From NCBI GenBank assembly GCA_014879735.1, contig JACSRN010000043.1:1-46591 (forward strand): a stretch of 46,591 nt of DNA, given 5' to 3'. Made by a program: the position numbers and the translations under genes. This DNA comes from Paracoccaceae bacterium (GTDB taxonomy: Bacteria; Pseudomonadota; Alphaproteobacteria; Rhodobacterales; Rhodobacteraceae). The notes under the pieces were generated by a model. That model was not told the DNA's origin. It saw only the letters and a list, made by a program, of their open reading frames with translations, and did not search any database. Positions 9,095 through 17,810 of the stretch are shown in pieces (the first letter of the stretch is position 1; each line of letters opens with the position of its first letter).

Positions 9095-10249
9095 TCATCC
9101 GCCCTGGCGGGCCTTCATCGCGGCGGCGAACCGTTCGAACAGATAGTAGCTGTCCTGCGGGCCGGGGCTTGCCTCGGGGTGATACTGTACCGAGAAGACC
9201 GGCCGGCCGGCCATCGCTATGCCGCAGTTGGTACCATCGAACAGCGAGACATGGGTCTCGACGACACCATCGGGCAGGGTATCGGCATCAACCGTGAAGC
9301 CGTGGTTCATCGAGGTGATCTCGACCTTGCCCGTGGTCAGATCCTTGACCGGATGGTTCGCGCCATGATGGCCGTGGTTCATCTTGCGCGTCTTCGCCCC
9401 CAAGGCCAGCGCCAGCATCTGATGGCCGAGGCAGATGCCGAACAGCGGCAGGTCGGCCTTCAGCACGCCCCGGATCATCGGCACCGCATATTCGCCGGTG
9501 GCCTCGGGATCGCCGGGGCCGTTCGACAGGAAGACGCCATCGGGATCATGCGCCAACACATCCTCGGCCGTGGCAGTGGCCGGCAGCACCACGACATTGC
9601 AACCCGTCGAGGCAAGGCACCGCAGGATGTTGCGCTTGGCGCCATAATCGATGGCGACCACCTTGAAATCGGGCGCCGCCTGCCGGCCATAGCCGGCGGG
9701 CCAGGCCCAGCGGGTTTCGTCCCAGGTGTAGGATTGCGCGCAGGTCACATCCTTCGCAAGGTCGAGGCCGACGAGGCCCTTCCATGCCCGCGCTTTCGCC
9801 ACCAGCCGCTCGATGTCGAACCGGCCCTCGGGGTCATGCGCCAGCGTCACATGCGGCGCGCCCTGCTGGCGGATGGCCCGGGTCAGCCGCCTGGTGTCGA
9901 TGCCGCCGATGGCGATGCGGTTGACCTTCTTCAGCCAGTCGTGCAGATCGCCCGCCGCGCGCCAGTTCGACGGTTCGGTCGGGTCCCATTTCACCACCAT
10001 GCCCTGGGCGGCTGGCGCGTTGCTTTCGTCATCCTCGGGGGTGACGCCGACATTGCCGACATGCGGGAAGGTGAAGGTGACGACCTGGCCGGCATAGGAC
10101 GGATCGGTCATGATTTCCTGGTAGCCGGTCATCGCGGTGTTGAACACCAGTTCCGCCACGGTCTCGCCCGTGGCGCCAAAGCCCTGGCCGTAGAACAGCG
10201 TTCCATCCGCAAGAGCAAGGCAGGCGGTGGCATTCTGCGGCGCAGGCAT
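9095..10249 (-). CDS. carA: Carbamoyl-phosphate synthase small subunit (glutamine amidotransferase)
   Basis: The 384-aa protein supplies ammonia from glutamine to CarB for carbamoyl phosphate, feeding arginine and pyrimidine synthesis. The N-terminal small-subunit domain (ALADGTLFYGQGFGA onwards, with the TGYQEIMTDPSY signature at about 41-52) is followed by a class I GATase. That domain has the nucleophile Cys273 in FGICLGHQ and the His357/Glu359 pair in QYHPEAS. The ATG at 10249 is the family start; the open frame extends 25 codons further upstream but this adds unrelated sequence. It is divergent from the YqeY-like gene. carB is not in this window. Confidence 0.95.
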   Translation of the reverse strand: MPAPQNATACLALADGTLFYGQGFGATGETVAELVFNTAMTGYQEIMTDPSYAGQVVTFTFPHVGNVGVTPEDDESNAPAAQGMVVKWDPTEPSNWRAAGDLHDWLKKVNRIAIGGIDTRRLTRAIRQQGAPHVTLAHDPEGRFDIERLVAKARAWKGLVGLDLAKDVTCAQSYTWDETRWAWPAGYGRQAAPDFKVVAIDYGAKRNILRCLASTGCNVVVLPATATAEDVLAHDPDGVFLSNGPGDPEATGEYAVPMIRGVLKADLPLFGICLGHQMLALALGAKTRKMNHGHHGANHPVKDLTTGKVEITSMNHGFTVDADTLPDGVVETHVSLFDGTNCGIAMAGRPVFSVQYHPEASPGPQDSYYLFERFAAAMKARQGG

Positions 10250-10433
10250 CTGAGTCTCCGGAACGGTGGGCAAATTGGCGCGAACGTAAGGGGGCAATGC
10301 CGCCGGGTCAAGGCTTGCGCACAAAAGGAATTTCTATGTTTTTCAATTGGATGGTGAAATGGAGCCATGTTGCGCTGTCGTCGTGGCCGGGCTATCCTCT
10401 GCCCCGAGCGAGACAATTGCAGGGGAAATTGCC

Positions 10434-10892
10434 ATGTCCATGCGCGAACGGCTGCAATCGGCCCTGAAGGATGCGATGAAAGCCCGCGAGGCGGCGCGGC
10501 TGTCCACGCTGCGGCTTATCAATGCCGCGATCAAGGATCGCGACATTGCCAGCCGGGGCGAGGGCGGCGCGGAAACCGTCTCGGATGCCGAGATTACGGC
10601 CATCCTGGCCAAGATGATCAAGCAGCGCCAGGAATCGGCCCGCGCCTATGAAGAGGGGGGGCGGCTGGAACTGGCAGAGAAGGAACTGGGCGAAATCAAG
10701 GTGATCCAGGAATTCCTGCCGCGGCAGCTGTCCGAGGCCGAGGTTGCCGCCGCCATCGAGGCCGCGATCGCCGAAACCGGCGCCGCCTCGATTCGTGACG
10801 TGGGCAAGGTGATGGCGGCGCTGAAGTCGCAATACGCCGGCCAGATGGATTTCGGCGCGGTAGGCGCGAAGGTGAAGAACCGCTTCGGCTGA
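10434..10892 (+). CDS. GatB/YqeY domain-containing protein
   Basis: The 152-aa protein is homologous along its length to the C-terminal YqeY-like domain of the tRNA-dependent amidotransferase subunit GatB, which helps bind tRNA. Typical features are the start MSMRERLQSALKDAMKAREAARLSTLRLI, the middle KMIKQRQESARAYEEGGR segment and the IQEFLPRQLSEAEV segment. A role in tRNA aminoacylation quality or translation is assumed for the family, but no activity is established. The ATG at 10434 has AGGGGA at 10421-10426. In-frame codons upstream to 10347 lack family similarity and were excluded. In many bacteria this gene lies near dnaG/rpoD; here it is divergent from carA. Confidence 0.9.
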   Translation: MSMRERLQSALKDAMKAREAARLSTLRLINAAIKDRDIASRGEGGAETVSDAEITAILAKMIKQRQESARAYEEGGRLELAEKELGEIKVIQEFLPRQLSEAEVAAAIEAAIAETGAASIRDVGKVMAALKSQYAGQMDFGAVGAKVKNRFG

Positions 10893-11018
10893 GATTTGCA
10901 CATGGATGCGATGGCCGGTGTGGGGCGGCGTGCAGCCCATCGCGGACCTTGCGGGATGCTGCCGCGGGAAAGCCTGCCGGGTTCCTTCGACCGACCCTCC
11001 ATCCCGTGCCCCCGGTTT

Positions 11019-11056
11019 GGCGCCATGAATAACGTTGGGCGCCAGGAATAACGCAG
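11019..11056. repeat. Two-copy tandem repeat, 19-nt unit
   Basis: GGCGCCATGAATAACGTTG (11019-11037) is followed immediately by GGCGCCAGGAATAACGCAG (11038-11056), identical at 16 of 19 positions. It sits in the gap between the convergent yqeY-like and DUF2244 genes. Each unit carries a GGCGCC palindrome. Function unknown. Confidence 0.7.
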
Positions 11057-11066
11057 AAGCGCGCAG

Positions 11067-11549
11067 TCAGCGCAGCGCGGTGAGATGCGCTTCCAGATCG
11101 GAGCGGAGCCTTCGCCGTTCCTCCTCGGTCAGGAAGGCGCCGATCTCCACCTCGCGCGATCCGCCACGCAGGGTCAGGTAGTTCGGCACCGGCCCGCCGG
11201 TCGGATGACAATCGACCTGCACCCAATGGGTGTTTGCCTCCCAGTCGCGCCGTCCCTGCGGGTCGTGGCGCGCCAGATGCACCGTTGCGGGTGCAAGCGT
11301 CAACTCCTCGAGAATGCTGCGGTCGCGCGCATTCTTGCGCAGCGCAAACCAGATGGCCCAGACCGCACCGACCAGGAACGGCAGCAGCGCCCAGAGCACG
11401 GGCGAGCCCACCAGGGCCAGCGCGGGCACCCCGATCAACGCGGCCGTTCCGCCGACGAAGCTGACGAAACCGCGTGGTGAAAGTGAACGGTGCGGCCACA
11501 GATGCAGCCGTTGTGTGTCGCCCTGGGGAGGAAGCCATTCATAGGGCAT
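11067..11549 (-). CDS. DUF2244 domain-containing integral membrane protein
   Basis: The 160-aa protein matches the pattern of the DUF2244 family. It has a short N-terminus with HRSLSPRGFV, two hydrophobic segments at about residues 30-53 and 54-72, then a soluble beta-rich tail with REVEIGAFLTEEERRRLRSDL near the end. The family has no defined function and is frequent next to cytochrome oxidase genes in alphaproteobacteria. Here it follows ctaD on the same strand, which fits. The ATG at 11549 is preferred; a TTG at 11588 opens the frame 13 codons earlier but lies against the ctaD terminator T-run. Because a terminator separates it from ctaD by only about 40 bp, expression presumably depends on read-through. 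Confidence 0.75.
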   Translation of the reverse strand: MPYEWLPPQGDTQRLHLWPHRSLSPRGFVSFVGGTAALIGVPALALVGSPVLWALLPFLVGAVWAIWFALRKNARDRSILEELTLAPATVHLARHDPQGRRDWEANTHWVQVDCHPTGGPVPNYLTLRGGSREVEIGAFLTEEERRRLRSDLEAHLTALR

Positions 11550-11587
11550 CGGCTGATCCGGAAGATGGAGACGGACCTTGCTGTCCA

Positions 11588-11622
11588 AGAAAAAGGCCCC
11601 GGGGATCCTGTCCCGGGGCCTT
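11588..11622 (-). terminator. Rho-independent terminator of ctaD
   Basis: AAGGCCCCGGG (11593-11603) pairs with CCCGGGGCCTT (11612-11622) across a short loop. Read on the minus strand, the stem is followed by TTTTTC. It begins about 20 nt after the ctaD stop codon and ends just before the DUF2244 gene. Confidence 0.85.
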
Positions 11623-11642
11623 CTGGTACTGTGGTGCGCTAC

Positions 11643-13328
11643 TTAATGCGCGTGGCCCTTGTCCCAGTCCTCGCGCTTCGGCAACTGCTCGAACGTGTGT
11701 TCGGGCGGCGGCGACGGCAGGGTCCATTCCAGCGTGTCGGCATATTCGTTCCAGTAGTTGTTCTGGGTCACGCGCTTGCCGGCGAAGAGCGTGTAGAACA
11801 CGATCCCGAGGAAGAACACGAAGGAGATGAAGGAGAGGAAGGCTCCGATCGACGAGACGTAGTTCCAGTAGGCGAAGCTGTCGGGATAGTCGATGTAACG
11901 GCGCGGCATGCCCTGACGGCCAAGGAAGTGCTGCGGGAAGAACGTCAGGTTCGAGCCGATGAACATCGCCCAGAAATGCAGCTTGCCCGCCCATTCCGGG
12001 TATTGCCGGCCCGACATCTTGCCGATCCAGTAGTAGACCCCGGCAAAGATGCCGAAGACGGCGCCCAGGCTCATCACATAGTGGAAGTGCGCCACGACGT
12101 AGTAGGTGTCATGGTAGACCCGGTCGATCGGGGCCTGTGCCACCACGATCCCCGTCACACCGCCCACGGTGAACAGGAACAGGAAGCCGAAGGCGAACAG
12201 CATCGGTGTCTTGAACTCGACCGAGCCGCCCCACATCGTCGCGATCCAGGAGAACACCTTGATGCCGGTAGGCACCGCGATGACCATGGTCGCCAGCATG
12301 AAGTAGCTTTGCTGCGTCAGGCTCATGCCGACGGTGTACATGTGGTGCGCCCAGACGACGAAGCCCAGCACACCGATGCCGACCATGGCATAGACCATCG
12401 GCAGATAGCCGAAGATCGGTTTCTTCGAGAAGGTCGCGATCACCTGGCTGATGATGCCGAAGGCCGGCAGCACGATGATGTAGACCTCGGGGTGGCCGAA
12501 GAACCACAGGATATGCTGATACAGGATCGGGTCGCCGCCACCGGCGGGGTCGAAGAAGCTGGTGCCCCAGTTGCGGTCGGTCAGGAGCATGGTGATCGCG
12601 CCAGCCAGAACCGGCAGCGACAGCAGAATCAGCCAGGCAGTGACGAAGACCGACCAGGCGAACAGCGGCACCTTGTGCATGGTCATGCCGGGCGCGCGCA
12701 TGTTGAGGAAGGTGGTGATGATGTTGATCGAGCCGAGGATCGACGAGGCACCCGACAGGTGAACCGCGAAGATCGCGAGATCCATCGAATAGCCGCTCTC
12801 CTTTACCGACAGCGGCGGGTAGAGCACCCAGCCCACGCCCGAGCCGCCTGCCACCGAACCGTCGGCCCAGATCCCGCCACCAGGCGCGAAGAGCGAGGCC
12901 ACGGCGAGCGAGGTGCCCGCGACATAGAGCCAATAGGACAGGTTGTTCATGCGCGGGAAGGCCATGTCCGGCGCACCGATCTGCAACGGCATGAAATAGT
13001 TGCCGAATCCGCCGAAGAGAGCCGGGATCACCACGAAGAACATCATCAGGATGCCGTGGGCGGTGACGGTCACGTTCCAGAGGTGGCCGTTGGGCGTGCA
13101 TTCGGCCACGGGTGCCGCCGCCAGGCGCATCCCTTCCATGCACATGTACTGGACGCCGGGTTCCATCAGCTCCATCCGCATGTAGACGGTGAAGATGACG
13201 GAGATCAGGCCGACGACGCCGGCCGTGAACAGATAAAGGATCCCGATGTCCTTGTGGTTTGTGGACATGAACCAGCGGGTGAAGAACCCCCGCTCGTGGT
13301 CATGTCCATGGATGGCTGCATCCGCCAT
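11643..13328 (-). CDS. ctaD: Cytochrome c oxidase subunit I (aa3-type)
   Basis: The 561-aa, 12-helix subunit of the terminal oxidase reduces O2 and pumps protons in the inner membrane. Heme a ligands are His91 (AHGILMM) and His416; heme a3 is bound by His414 (HFHYV). CuB ligands are His279, crosslinked to Tyr283 in HPEVY, and His328/His329 in WAHHM. Proton-channel residues of the A1 family are present: Asp121, Asn110 and Asn128 (D-channel), Glu281, and Lys357 (K-channel). Sequence and length closely resemble Paracoccus and Rhodobacter CtaD, with a slightly longer loop at about residues 151-162. The start at 13328 has a GGGAG element upstream. cycA lies 166 bp upstream in the same direction, with an FNR-type palindrome between them. 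Subunits II and III are not here. Confidence 0.98.
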   Translation of the reverse strand: MADAAIHGHDHERGFFTRWFMSTNHKDIGILYLFTAGVVGLISVIFTVYMRMELMEPGVQYMCMEGMRLAAAPVAECTPNGHLWNVTVTAHGILMMFFVVIPALFGGFGNYFMPLQIGAPDMAFPRMNNLSYWLYVAGTSLAVASLFAPGGGIWADGSVAGGSGVGWVLYPPLSVKESGYSMDLAIFAVHLSGASSILGSINIITTFLNMRAPGMTMHKVPLFAWSVFVTAWLILLSLPVLAGAITMLLTDRNWGTSFFDPAGGGDPILYQHILWFFGHPEVYIIVLPAFGIISQVIATFSKKPIFGYLPMVYAMVGIGVLGFVVWAHHMYTVGMSLTQQSYFMLATMVIAVPTGIKVFSWIATMWGGSVEFKTPMLFAFGFLFLFTVGGVTGIVVAQAPIDRVYHDTYYVVAHFHYVMSLGAVFGIFAGVYYWIGKMSGRQYPEWAGKLHFWAMFIGSNLTFFPQHFLGRQGMPRRYIDYPDSFAYWNYVSSIGAFLSFISFVFFLGIVFYTLFAGKRVTQNNYWNEYADTLEWTLPSPPPEHTFEQLPKREDWDKGHAH

Positions 13329-13427
13329 GGGCGTCTCCCGCTTGCATTTCGTGCGGCGGAGATGACCCCTCCGCGCTCTTCCCTAGCCCGGTCTTTGTAG
13401 ATCCGGGGCCACCCGGTCGCAACTGTG

Positions 13428-13449
13428 GAATTTGATCCAGATCAAATTC
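13428..13449 (-). promoter_or_regulatory. FNR/FnrL-type operator upstream of ctaD
   Basis: TTGATCCAGATCAA (13432-13445) matches the FNR consensus TTGAT-N4-ATCAA exactly. It lies in a 22-bp palindrome with 10-bp arms GAATTTGATC and GATCAAATTC around CA. It lies in the cycA-ctaD gap, centred about 110 bp upstream of the ctaD start codon. FnrL/FnrP-type oxygen control of respiratory genes is established in Rhodobacteraceae; the sign of the effect on ctaD is not readable here. Confidence 0.82.
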
Positions 13450-13494
13450 TTGCGAGCGCAAAAGGGGGGTGGAAAAGCGCGTCGCGGCGCGCGT

Positions 13495-13905
13495 CTAGTG
13501 CGAGACCGATTGCAGGTAGGAGGCAATGTCGCCCCCGCCTTCGGCGAGCGAGAAGTTCATCTTCGAGCGCGCGGCCGCATCGCCGCTTTCGTTCACGACC
13601 CATCCCGCGGGATCGGCAAGATAGCCGGCCAGCAGCGCCTCGTCCCAGACAAGGCCCTTGGTTCCCGCCGCGCTGAGCCCGCTGCCATAGGCGAAATCGG
13701 GGTCTGAGGCGACGGCGCGGCCGATCACACCCCAGAGGTTGGGGCCGGTGCGGCCGCCCTTCTGGATCTCGGTGCCATCGGGGGCGATGACGGAATGGCA
13801 GGCCTTGCACTTCTTGAACAGATCCTCGCCGACCGCCGGATCCCCCGCAAGGGCGGGCCCGGCCAGCGAAAGAGCGGTGGCGGCAAGAAGCATCAGCTTG
13901 GTCAT
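13495..13905 (-). CDS. cycA: Class I cytochrome c (cytochrome c2/c550 type)
   Basis: The 136-aa periplasmic electron carrier passes electrons from the bc1 complex to the aa3 oxidase. A Sec signal peptide covers residues 1-20 (cleavage after PALA). The single heme is attached by Cys33-Lys-Ala-Cys36-His37, and Met116 in SKMNF is the distal ligand. The segments HSVIAPDGTEIQKGG, RTGPNLWGVIGR and the C-terminal helix strongly resemble Paracoccus c550 and Rhodobacter c2, and the gene precedes ctaD as cycA does in Paracoccus. The ATG at 13905 gives a normal signal peptide; a longer open frame to 14157 is not credible. Cytochrome c2 roles in photosynthesis cannot be assessed from this window. Confidence 0.92.
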   Translation of the reverse strand: MTKLMLLAATALSLAGPALAGDPAVGEDLFKKCKACHSVIAPDGTEIQKGGRTGPNLWGVIGRAVASDPDFAYGSGLSAAGTKGLVWDEALLAGYLADPAGWVVNESGDAAARSKMNFSLAEGGGDIASYLQSVSH

Positions 13906-14198
13906 GGTATCCTCTGCGTCGGGCGCGGATTCGCGTCGTTCGGGGCCAAGATGGGGACAGAGGGCACTGTTATGCAATAGCAACCGCCCCGCGCGGTGCC
14001 CGGCGGGGTGCCCGGGGCCGTCCAAGGCGGGACGACGTTGCGTCCGGATCGTTTCGAACCGGAAGGCTACAAAACCGTAGCTGTGCGCCGCAAATGCGTG
14101 TCTTTCCCCCGGGGGCCGGGCGGCGCGATAATCCGATCGGGCGGCCGTTGGGTCCATGCCTGCTTTGTCGGCTGCAGATTCGGTATTTGGAGATCGGA

Positions 14199-14450
14199 AT
14201 GGGACGTCATGAGAGCTTGCCGGACATCATCCGGCTGGTGCGCAGCGCACCGAATGCCGCCGAGCGAACGGCCATCGAATTCGCACTGTCACGGTTGCGG
14301 CTGTCTGCGCAACTGATTGATGCCGCGGGGCGCGGCCTCGCCCCCTTCGTCGCGTCGGCCAGCGCCGAGGCGCTGCTGGAACTGTCCGTTGAACTCGGGC
14401 GGATCGAGACGCTCATGTCAAAAACGGCGCTGTCGGTCGGCAGGCCCTGA
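14199..14450 (+). CDS. Small hypothetical protein
   Basis: An 83-aa, mostly helical soluble protein with no recognised domain. Its sequence alternates hydrophobic and charged residues (IRLVRSAPNAAERTAIEFAL, then LLELSVELGRIETLMSK), consistent with a short helical bundle. The ATG at 14199 has GGAG at 14189-14192. A longer upstream frame to 14094 is rich in Pro, Gly and Arg and looks non-coding. It lies 61 bp upstream of the XRE-type regulator gene on the same strand, so the two may be co-transcribed. It could be a small partner of that regulator, but nothing in the sequence shows this. Confidence 0.55.
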   Translation: MGRHESLPDIIRLVRSAPNAAERTAIEFALSRLRLSAQLIDAAGRGLAPFVASASAEALLELSVELGRIETLMSKTALSVGRP

Positions 14451-14511
14451 CGACCGCTCGACCAGAGCCGCAAAAAAGCATACACTCTTCGCGTCGGAAG
14501 GGTGCGCTCCC

Positions 14512-15312
14512 GTGAGTCCTGTCTTCGGCCACAATTTGCGAATCCTATCGTTGGAGCGGCATTCGTTGTCCCGGGCCGCCGAGGAATTGGGGATTGGCCG
14601 GGTCCAGTTCCAGCGATATCTCCGGGGGGAGTCGTTTCCCAAACCTGGCCTGCTGGACCGGATCTGCGATTATTTCGATGTCGATGCCCGCATCCTGACC
14701 CAGCCGGTCACTGGACGGCTGCTGGCGGAAATGCGCATCGCCCGTTTGGCGCAGTCGAAGGGGGTGGATGTCAGCAAATGGCTGGCCGGGCTGATCCATG
14801 CTGCGCCGACCCAGGACTATCACCACGGGCCGCATTCGCTGACCGACGGCCTTTACCGTGCATGGCGACGATCTTTCGCCAAGCCCGACAAGGCGGTGCG
14901 TGTCCTGGTTCAGGTCAGTTCCCGCGACGGTGTGCTCTGCCTGCGGGGGTTCGATTCGCCCAAGCAATATCCGCCGAAATGCCCTCCGGCCTGGCGCGAG
15001 TTTCGCGGTCTGGCGCTGCGTCTCAAGTCGAACGATTATGCGCTGATGTTCTTTCACAACATGCCGATGCGGATCATCTCGATCACCTACATCGGCCAGG
15101 ACTATACGGCGAACCGGCCGGACTACTGGCGCGGCTTTACCGCCATCACACGCGGAGAGCTGGTCGACGTGCCGCGTGCCTCGCGCCTGGTCTTCGTCAA
15201 GGCCGATCCCGGCGCTGCGGCCAAGGTCCGGCTGGCGCATGAGCCACTGTTCTGGGAGTTCGGCGAACTGCCGCCCGAGATCGGCGAGGAACTGACCCGC
15301 ACCGGGCTTTGA
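14512..15312 (+). CDS. XRE-type HTH domain transcriptional regulator with C-terminal sensor-like domain
   Basis: The 266-aa protein starts with a lambda-repressor-like HTH at about residues 4-60 (FGHNLRILSLERHSLSRAAEELG, recognition part IGRVQFQRYLRGESFP, then LLDRICDYFDVDARIL). The remaining about 200 residues form a separate domain not recognised by name. It contains RVLVQVSSRDGVLCLRG, a CPPAWREFRGLALRL segment and ITYIGQDYTANRPDYWRGF, and may bind a ligand. The GTG start at 14512 follows GGAAGGG at 14496-14502; codons upstream are Arg-rich antisense-like sequence. It is convergent with lipB. Regulatory target unknown. Confidence 0.8.
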   Translation: MSPVFGHNLRILSLERHSLSRAAEELGIGRVQFQRYLRGESFPKPGLLDRICDYFDVDARILTQPVTGRLLAEMRIARLAQSKGVDVSKWLAGLIHAAPTQDYHHGPHSLTDGLYRAWRRSFAKPDKAVRVLVQVSSRDGVLCLRGFDSPKQYPPKCPPAWREFRGLALRLKSNDYALMFFHNMPMRIISITYIGQDYTANRPDYWRGFTAITRGELVDVPRASRLVFVKADPGAAAKVRLAHEPLFWEFGELPPEIGEELTRTGL

Positions 15313-15317
15313 ACGGC

Positions 15318-15995
15318 TCAGTCCGCCACGGTGCAGGCACCGCCGATCGTGGCGAAGGCGGGGTCGAAGCAGCGCATCAGCGCGGTGTCGAGATCGGCCA
15401 TGGTCACGGGCAGGCCAAGGTCGACCAGACTTGTCACCCCGTGGTCGCGGATGCCGCAGGGCACGATGCCGGCGAAATGCGACAGATCGGGTTCCACGTT
15501 GATCGCGATGCCGTGAAAGCTGACCCAGCGGCGGATCTTGATGCCGATCGCGGCGATCTTGTCCTCGGCCGGGGTGCCATCGGCGGCGACCGGCCGGTCG
15601 TGCCGCACGACCCAGACGCCGACACGGCCCGGCCGGATCTCGCCCGTCACGTTGAATTCGGCCAGCGATTCGATCACCCACCGCTCAAGTGCCCGCACGA
15701 AACAGCGTACATCGCCGCCCCGCGCCTTCACGTCCAGCATGCAGTAGATCACCCGCTGCCCCGGCCCATGATAGGTATATTGCCCGCCGCGTCCGACCGG
15801 AAACACCGGAAAGCGGTCGGGCTCGACCAAATCCTCGGCCCGGGCCGACGTGCCGGCGGTGTAGAGCGGTGGATGTTCCAGCAGCCAGATCGCCTCCTCC
15901 GCCTCGCCGCGCGCGATGGCCTCGGCGCGGGCCTCCATCGCGGCCAGGGTTTCGGCATAGGGGGCAAGGCCGGGCAGATGCGTCCATTCGACCAT
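15318..15995 (-). CDS. lipB: Octanoyltransferase (lipoyl(octanoyl) transferase)
   Basis: The 225-aa enzyme transfers the octanoyl group from acyl carrier protein to the lipoyl domains of 2-oxoacid dehydrogenases and the glycine cleavage system, the first step of lipoate synthesis. The family motifs are all present: [14 protein letters not shown], then [13 protein letters not shown] at about 68-80, [17 protein letters not shown] with the conserved Lys153, and the nucleophile Cys180 in IVPCGI. Length is normal. It is followed downstream on the other strand by the XRE-type gene (convergent, 5 bp apart). lipA is not in this window. Confidence 0.95.
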   Translation of the reverse strand: MVEWTHLPGLAPYAETLAAMEARAEAIARGEAEEAIWLLEHPPLYTAGTSARAEDLVEPDRFPVFPVGRGGQYTYHGPGQRVIYCMLDVKARGGDVRCFVRALERWVIESLAEFNVTGEIRPGRVGVWVVRHDRPVAADGTPAEDKIAAIGIKIRRWVSFHGIAINVEPDLSHFAGIVPCGIRDHGVTSLVDLGLPVTMADLDTALMRCFDPAFATIGGACTVAD

Positions 15996-16150
15996 GGCGG
16001 TTTCCTTTCGCGGCGGGCGGCGGGTCTGGCCGTTCTAGCGCGGCCCGGCGCCGATGCAACCGGCGCCATGCATTCGCGGCTGCCGCGCAAAATCCCCCTT
16101 TCCTTCGCGGCACAAGGTCGCTACATACGCGCCACCCGAGCCGGACCGTT

Positions 16151-16237
16151 GCGGATGTGGCGGAATTGGTAGACGCGCAGCGTTGAGGTCGCTGTTCCTT
16201 AACCGGAGTGAAAGTTCGAGTCTTTTCATCCGCACCA
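16151..16237 (+). tRNA. tRNA-Leu (anticodon GAG)
   Basis: A class II tRNA of 87 nt with the CCA end encoded. The acceptor stem GCGGATG pairs with CATCCGC (16227-16233). The anticodon stem is CAGCG/CGCTG with the loop TTGAGGT, giving anticodon GAG. A long variable arm and a T-loop TTCGAGT are present. GAG reads CUC/CUU leucine codons. An intrinsic terminator follows at 16261. Confidence 0.96.
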
Positions 16238-16624
16238 GGTCCGGCCGGTTATCGAATTGGGGACGCCTTCGGGCGTCCTTTGTCATTTCGGACATCGGCG
16301 GTTTCGCATGATTCGGTATAGGCGTCCGGCGACCTTCACCTGTCCGCGCCCTGGCTACGGGGACGCGAGACTCAGGATGTGTCGCCGCCGGCCCGCGCGG
16401 CGCCGCAATGGGACCCCGGCACGGCCTGCCCCCGGGTGTCCTGTCGCCGCAATCGGCCCAACGAACTGATTTCATTGCAGGCGCACTGCCCGTCATGCAA
16501 ACATGGTGATGCAGGACTCAGACCGGCCTGCCGGACTTGCCCGTTGCATTTGCTGTGGCATTGCTGTTGCTTCGGCTATGACAAAGTGCAGCATAGCACT
16601 GGGAAATGAACCAGGGAGACATGG
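16238..16624. other. Intergenic region between tRNA-Leu and the first ABC importer operon
   Basis: This 387-bp stretch holds the tRNA terminator at 16261-16281 and otherwise no convincing gene. It should contain the promoter of the ATPase gene at 16625. TTGCAT and TTGCTT-like hexamers around 16544-16572 and TATGAC at 16577 are candidates, but no pair has good spacing. Confidence 0.5.
16261..16283 (+). terminator. Rho-independent terminator of tRNA-Leu
   Basis: GGACGCC pairs with GGCGTCC around a TTCG tetraloop (16261-16278), followed by TTTGTC. It begins 24 nt after the tRNA 3' end. Confidence 0.85.
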
Positions 16625-17728
16625 GTGTCGTCAGAACCCCACAACGATTCGTTCGTCGTTTTCGATCACGTCCAGAAAAGCTACGACGGCGAGACGCTGG
16701 TCGTTAAGGATTTGAACCTTCGGATCGGCAAGGGCGAGTTCCTGACGATGCTTGGCCCGTCGGGTTCGGGCAAGACCACCTGCCTCATGATGCTGGCGGG
16801 TTTCGAGACGGCGACCCATGGCGAGATCACGCTCGACAACCAGCCGATCAACCGCGTGCCGCCGCACAAGCGCGGCATCGGCATGGTGTTCCAGAACTAT
16901 GCGCTTTTCCCGCATATGACGGTCGGCGAGAACCTCGCCTTTCCGCTCGAGGTGCGGGGCATGGGCCGTGACGAGCGCGAGGCGAAGATCGCCCGCGCGC
17001 TGGACATGGTGCAGATGGGCAAGTTCGCGAACCGCCGGCCGGCCCAGCTTTCGGGCGGACAGCAGCAGCGCATTGCGCTGGCGCGCGCGCTGGTGTTCGA
17101 CGCAAAGCTTGTCCTGATGGATGAACCGCTCGGCGCGCTGGACAAGCAGCTGCGCGAACACATGCAGTTCGAGATCAAGCACCTGCACGAATCCCTCGGC
17201 ATCACCGTGGTCTATGTCACCCATGACCAGGGCGAGGCGCTGACCATGTCTGACCGCGTGGCAGTCTTCAACGACGGGGTGATCCAGCAACTGGCGGCGC
17301 CCGCCGAACTCTACGAAGCGCCGCAGAACAGTTTCGTGGCGCAGTTCATCGGCGAGAACAACAAGCTTTCCGGCATCATCGAAGAGATCGCCGACGGCCG
17401 GGCGCGGGTGCGGCTGGCCACCGGCGAGACGATCGATGCCACGCCGGTGAATGTGCGGGAAAAAGGGCAGAAGACACTGGTTTCGATCCGCCCCGAGCGG
17501 GTGGAAGTGAAACCCGAGGCGCTGCCGCCCGGCACCCAGACCATCGAGGCAGAGGTGCTGGAGTTCATCTACATGGGCGACATCTTCCGCACCCGGCTGC
17601 GGGTAGCCGGCTCGGACGAATTCGTGATAAAATCGCGCAACGCGCAGGGGCAGCGGCAGTTGCGCCCCGGCGAGAAGATCCGCATCGGCTGGGCGCCGCA
17701 GGACGCCCGGGCACTCGATCCCCTGTAA
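16625..17728 (+). CDS. Polyamine/opine-type ABC transporter ATP-binding protein (PotA-like)
   Basis: The 367-aa ATPase energises an inner-membrane importer. Walker A is GPSGSGKTT at about residues 44-52, the Q-loop is in [12 protein letters not shown], the ABC signature is LSGGQQQR, Walker B is LVLMDEPLGALD and the switch His is in VYVTHDQGEA. A C-terminal TOBE domain (from about 290, with SIRPERVEV) is typical of the PotA/FbpC class. The GTG at 16625 is used because AGGGAG lies at 16613-16618; the nearby ATG at 16621 is out of frame. It is the first gene of a five-gene operon with a binding protein, two permeases and a small membrane protein. The substrate class (polyamine, opine or other amine) is inferred from the family only. 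Confidence 0.9.
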   Translation: MSSEPHNDSFVVFDHVQKSYDGETLVVKDLNLRIGKGEFLTMLGPSGSGKTTCLMMLAGFETATHGEITLDNQPINRVPPHKRGIGMVFQNYALFPHMTVGENLAFPLEVRGMGRDEREAKIARALDMVQMGKFANRRPAQLSGGQQQRIALARALVFDAKLVLMDEPLGALDKQLREHMQFEIKHLHESLGITVVYVTHDQGEALTMSDRVAVFNDGVIQQLAAPAELYEAPQNSFVAQFIGENNKLSGIIEEIADGRARVRLATGETIDATPVNVREKGQKTLVSIRPERVEVKPEALPPGTQTIEAEVLEFIYMGDIFRTRLRVAGSDEFVIKSRNAQGQRQLRPGEKIRIGWAPQDARALDPL

Positions 17729-17810
17729 GCGACCCTTTGGTCGTTTCGGGGCAAGGATACCGGCCGATCTGTCCAGGGCCGGAAGCATCAACCAGCAAGG
17801 GAGTTCCAAG

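Noticed and set aside
11490-13400. Long plus-strand open frame of 636 codons opposite ctaD
   Set aside because: It lies fully antisense to a perfectly conserved oxidase gene and is rich in Arg, His, Glu and Gln; such frames are a by-product of high GC at third codon positions.
16621-16623. ATG as start of the first importer ATPase
   Set aside because: It is out of frame with the conserved protein; the GTG at 16625 is in frame and has a ribosome binding site.
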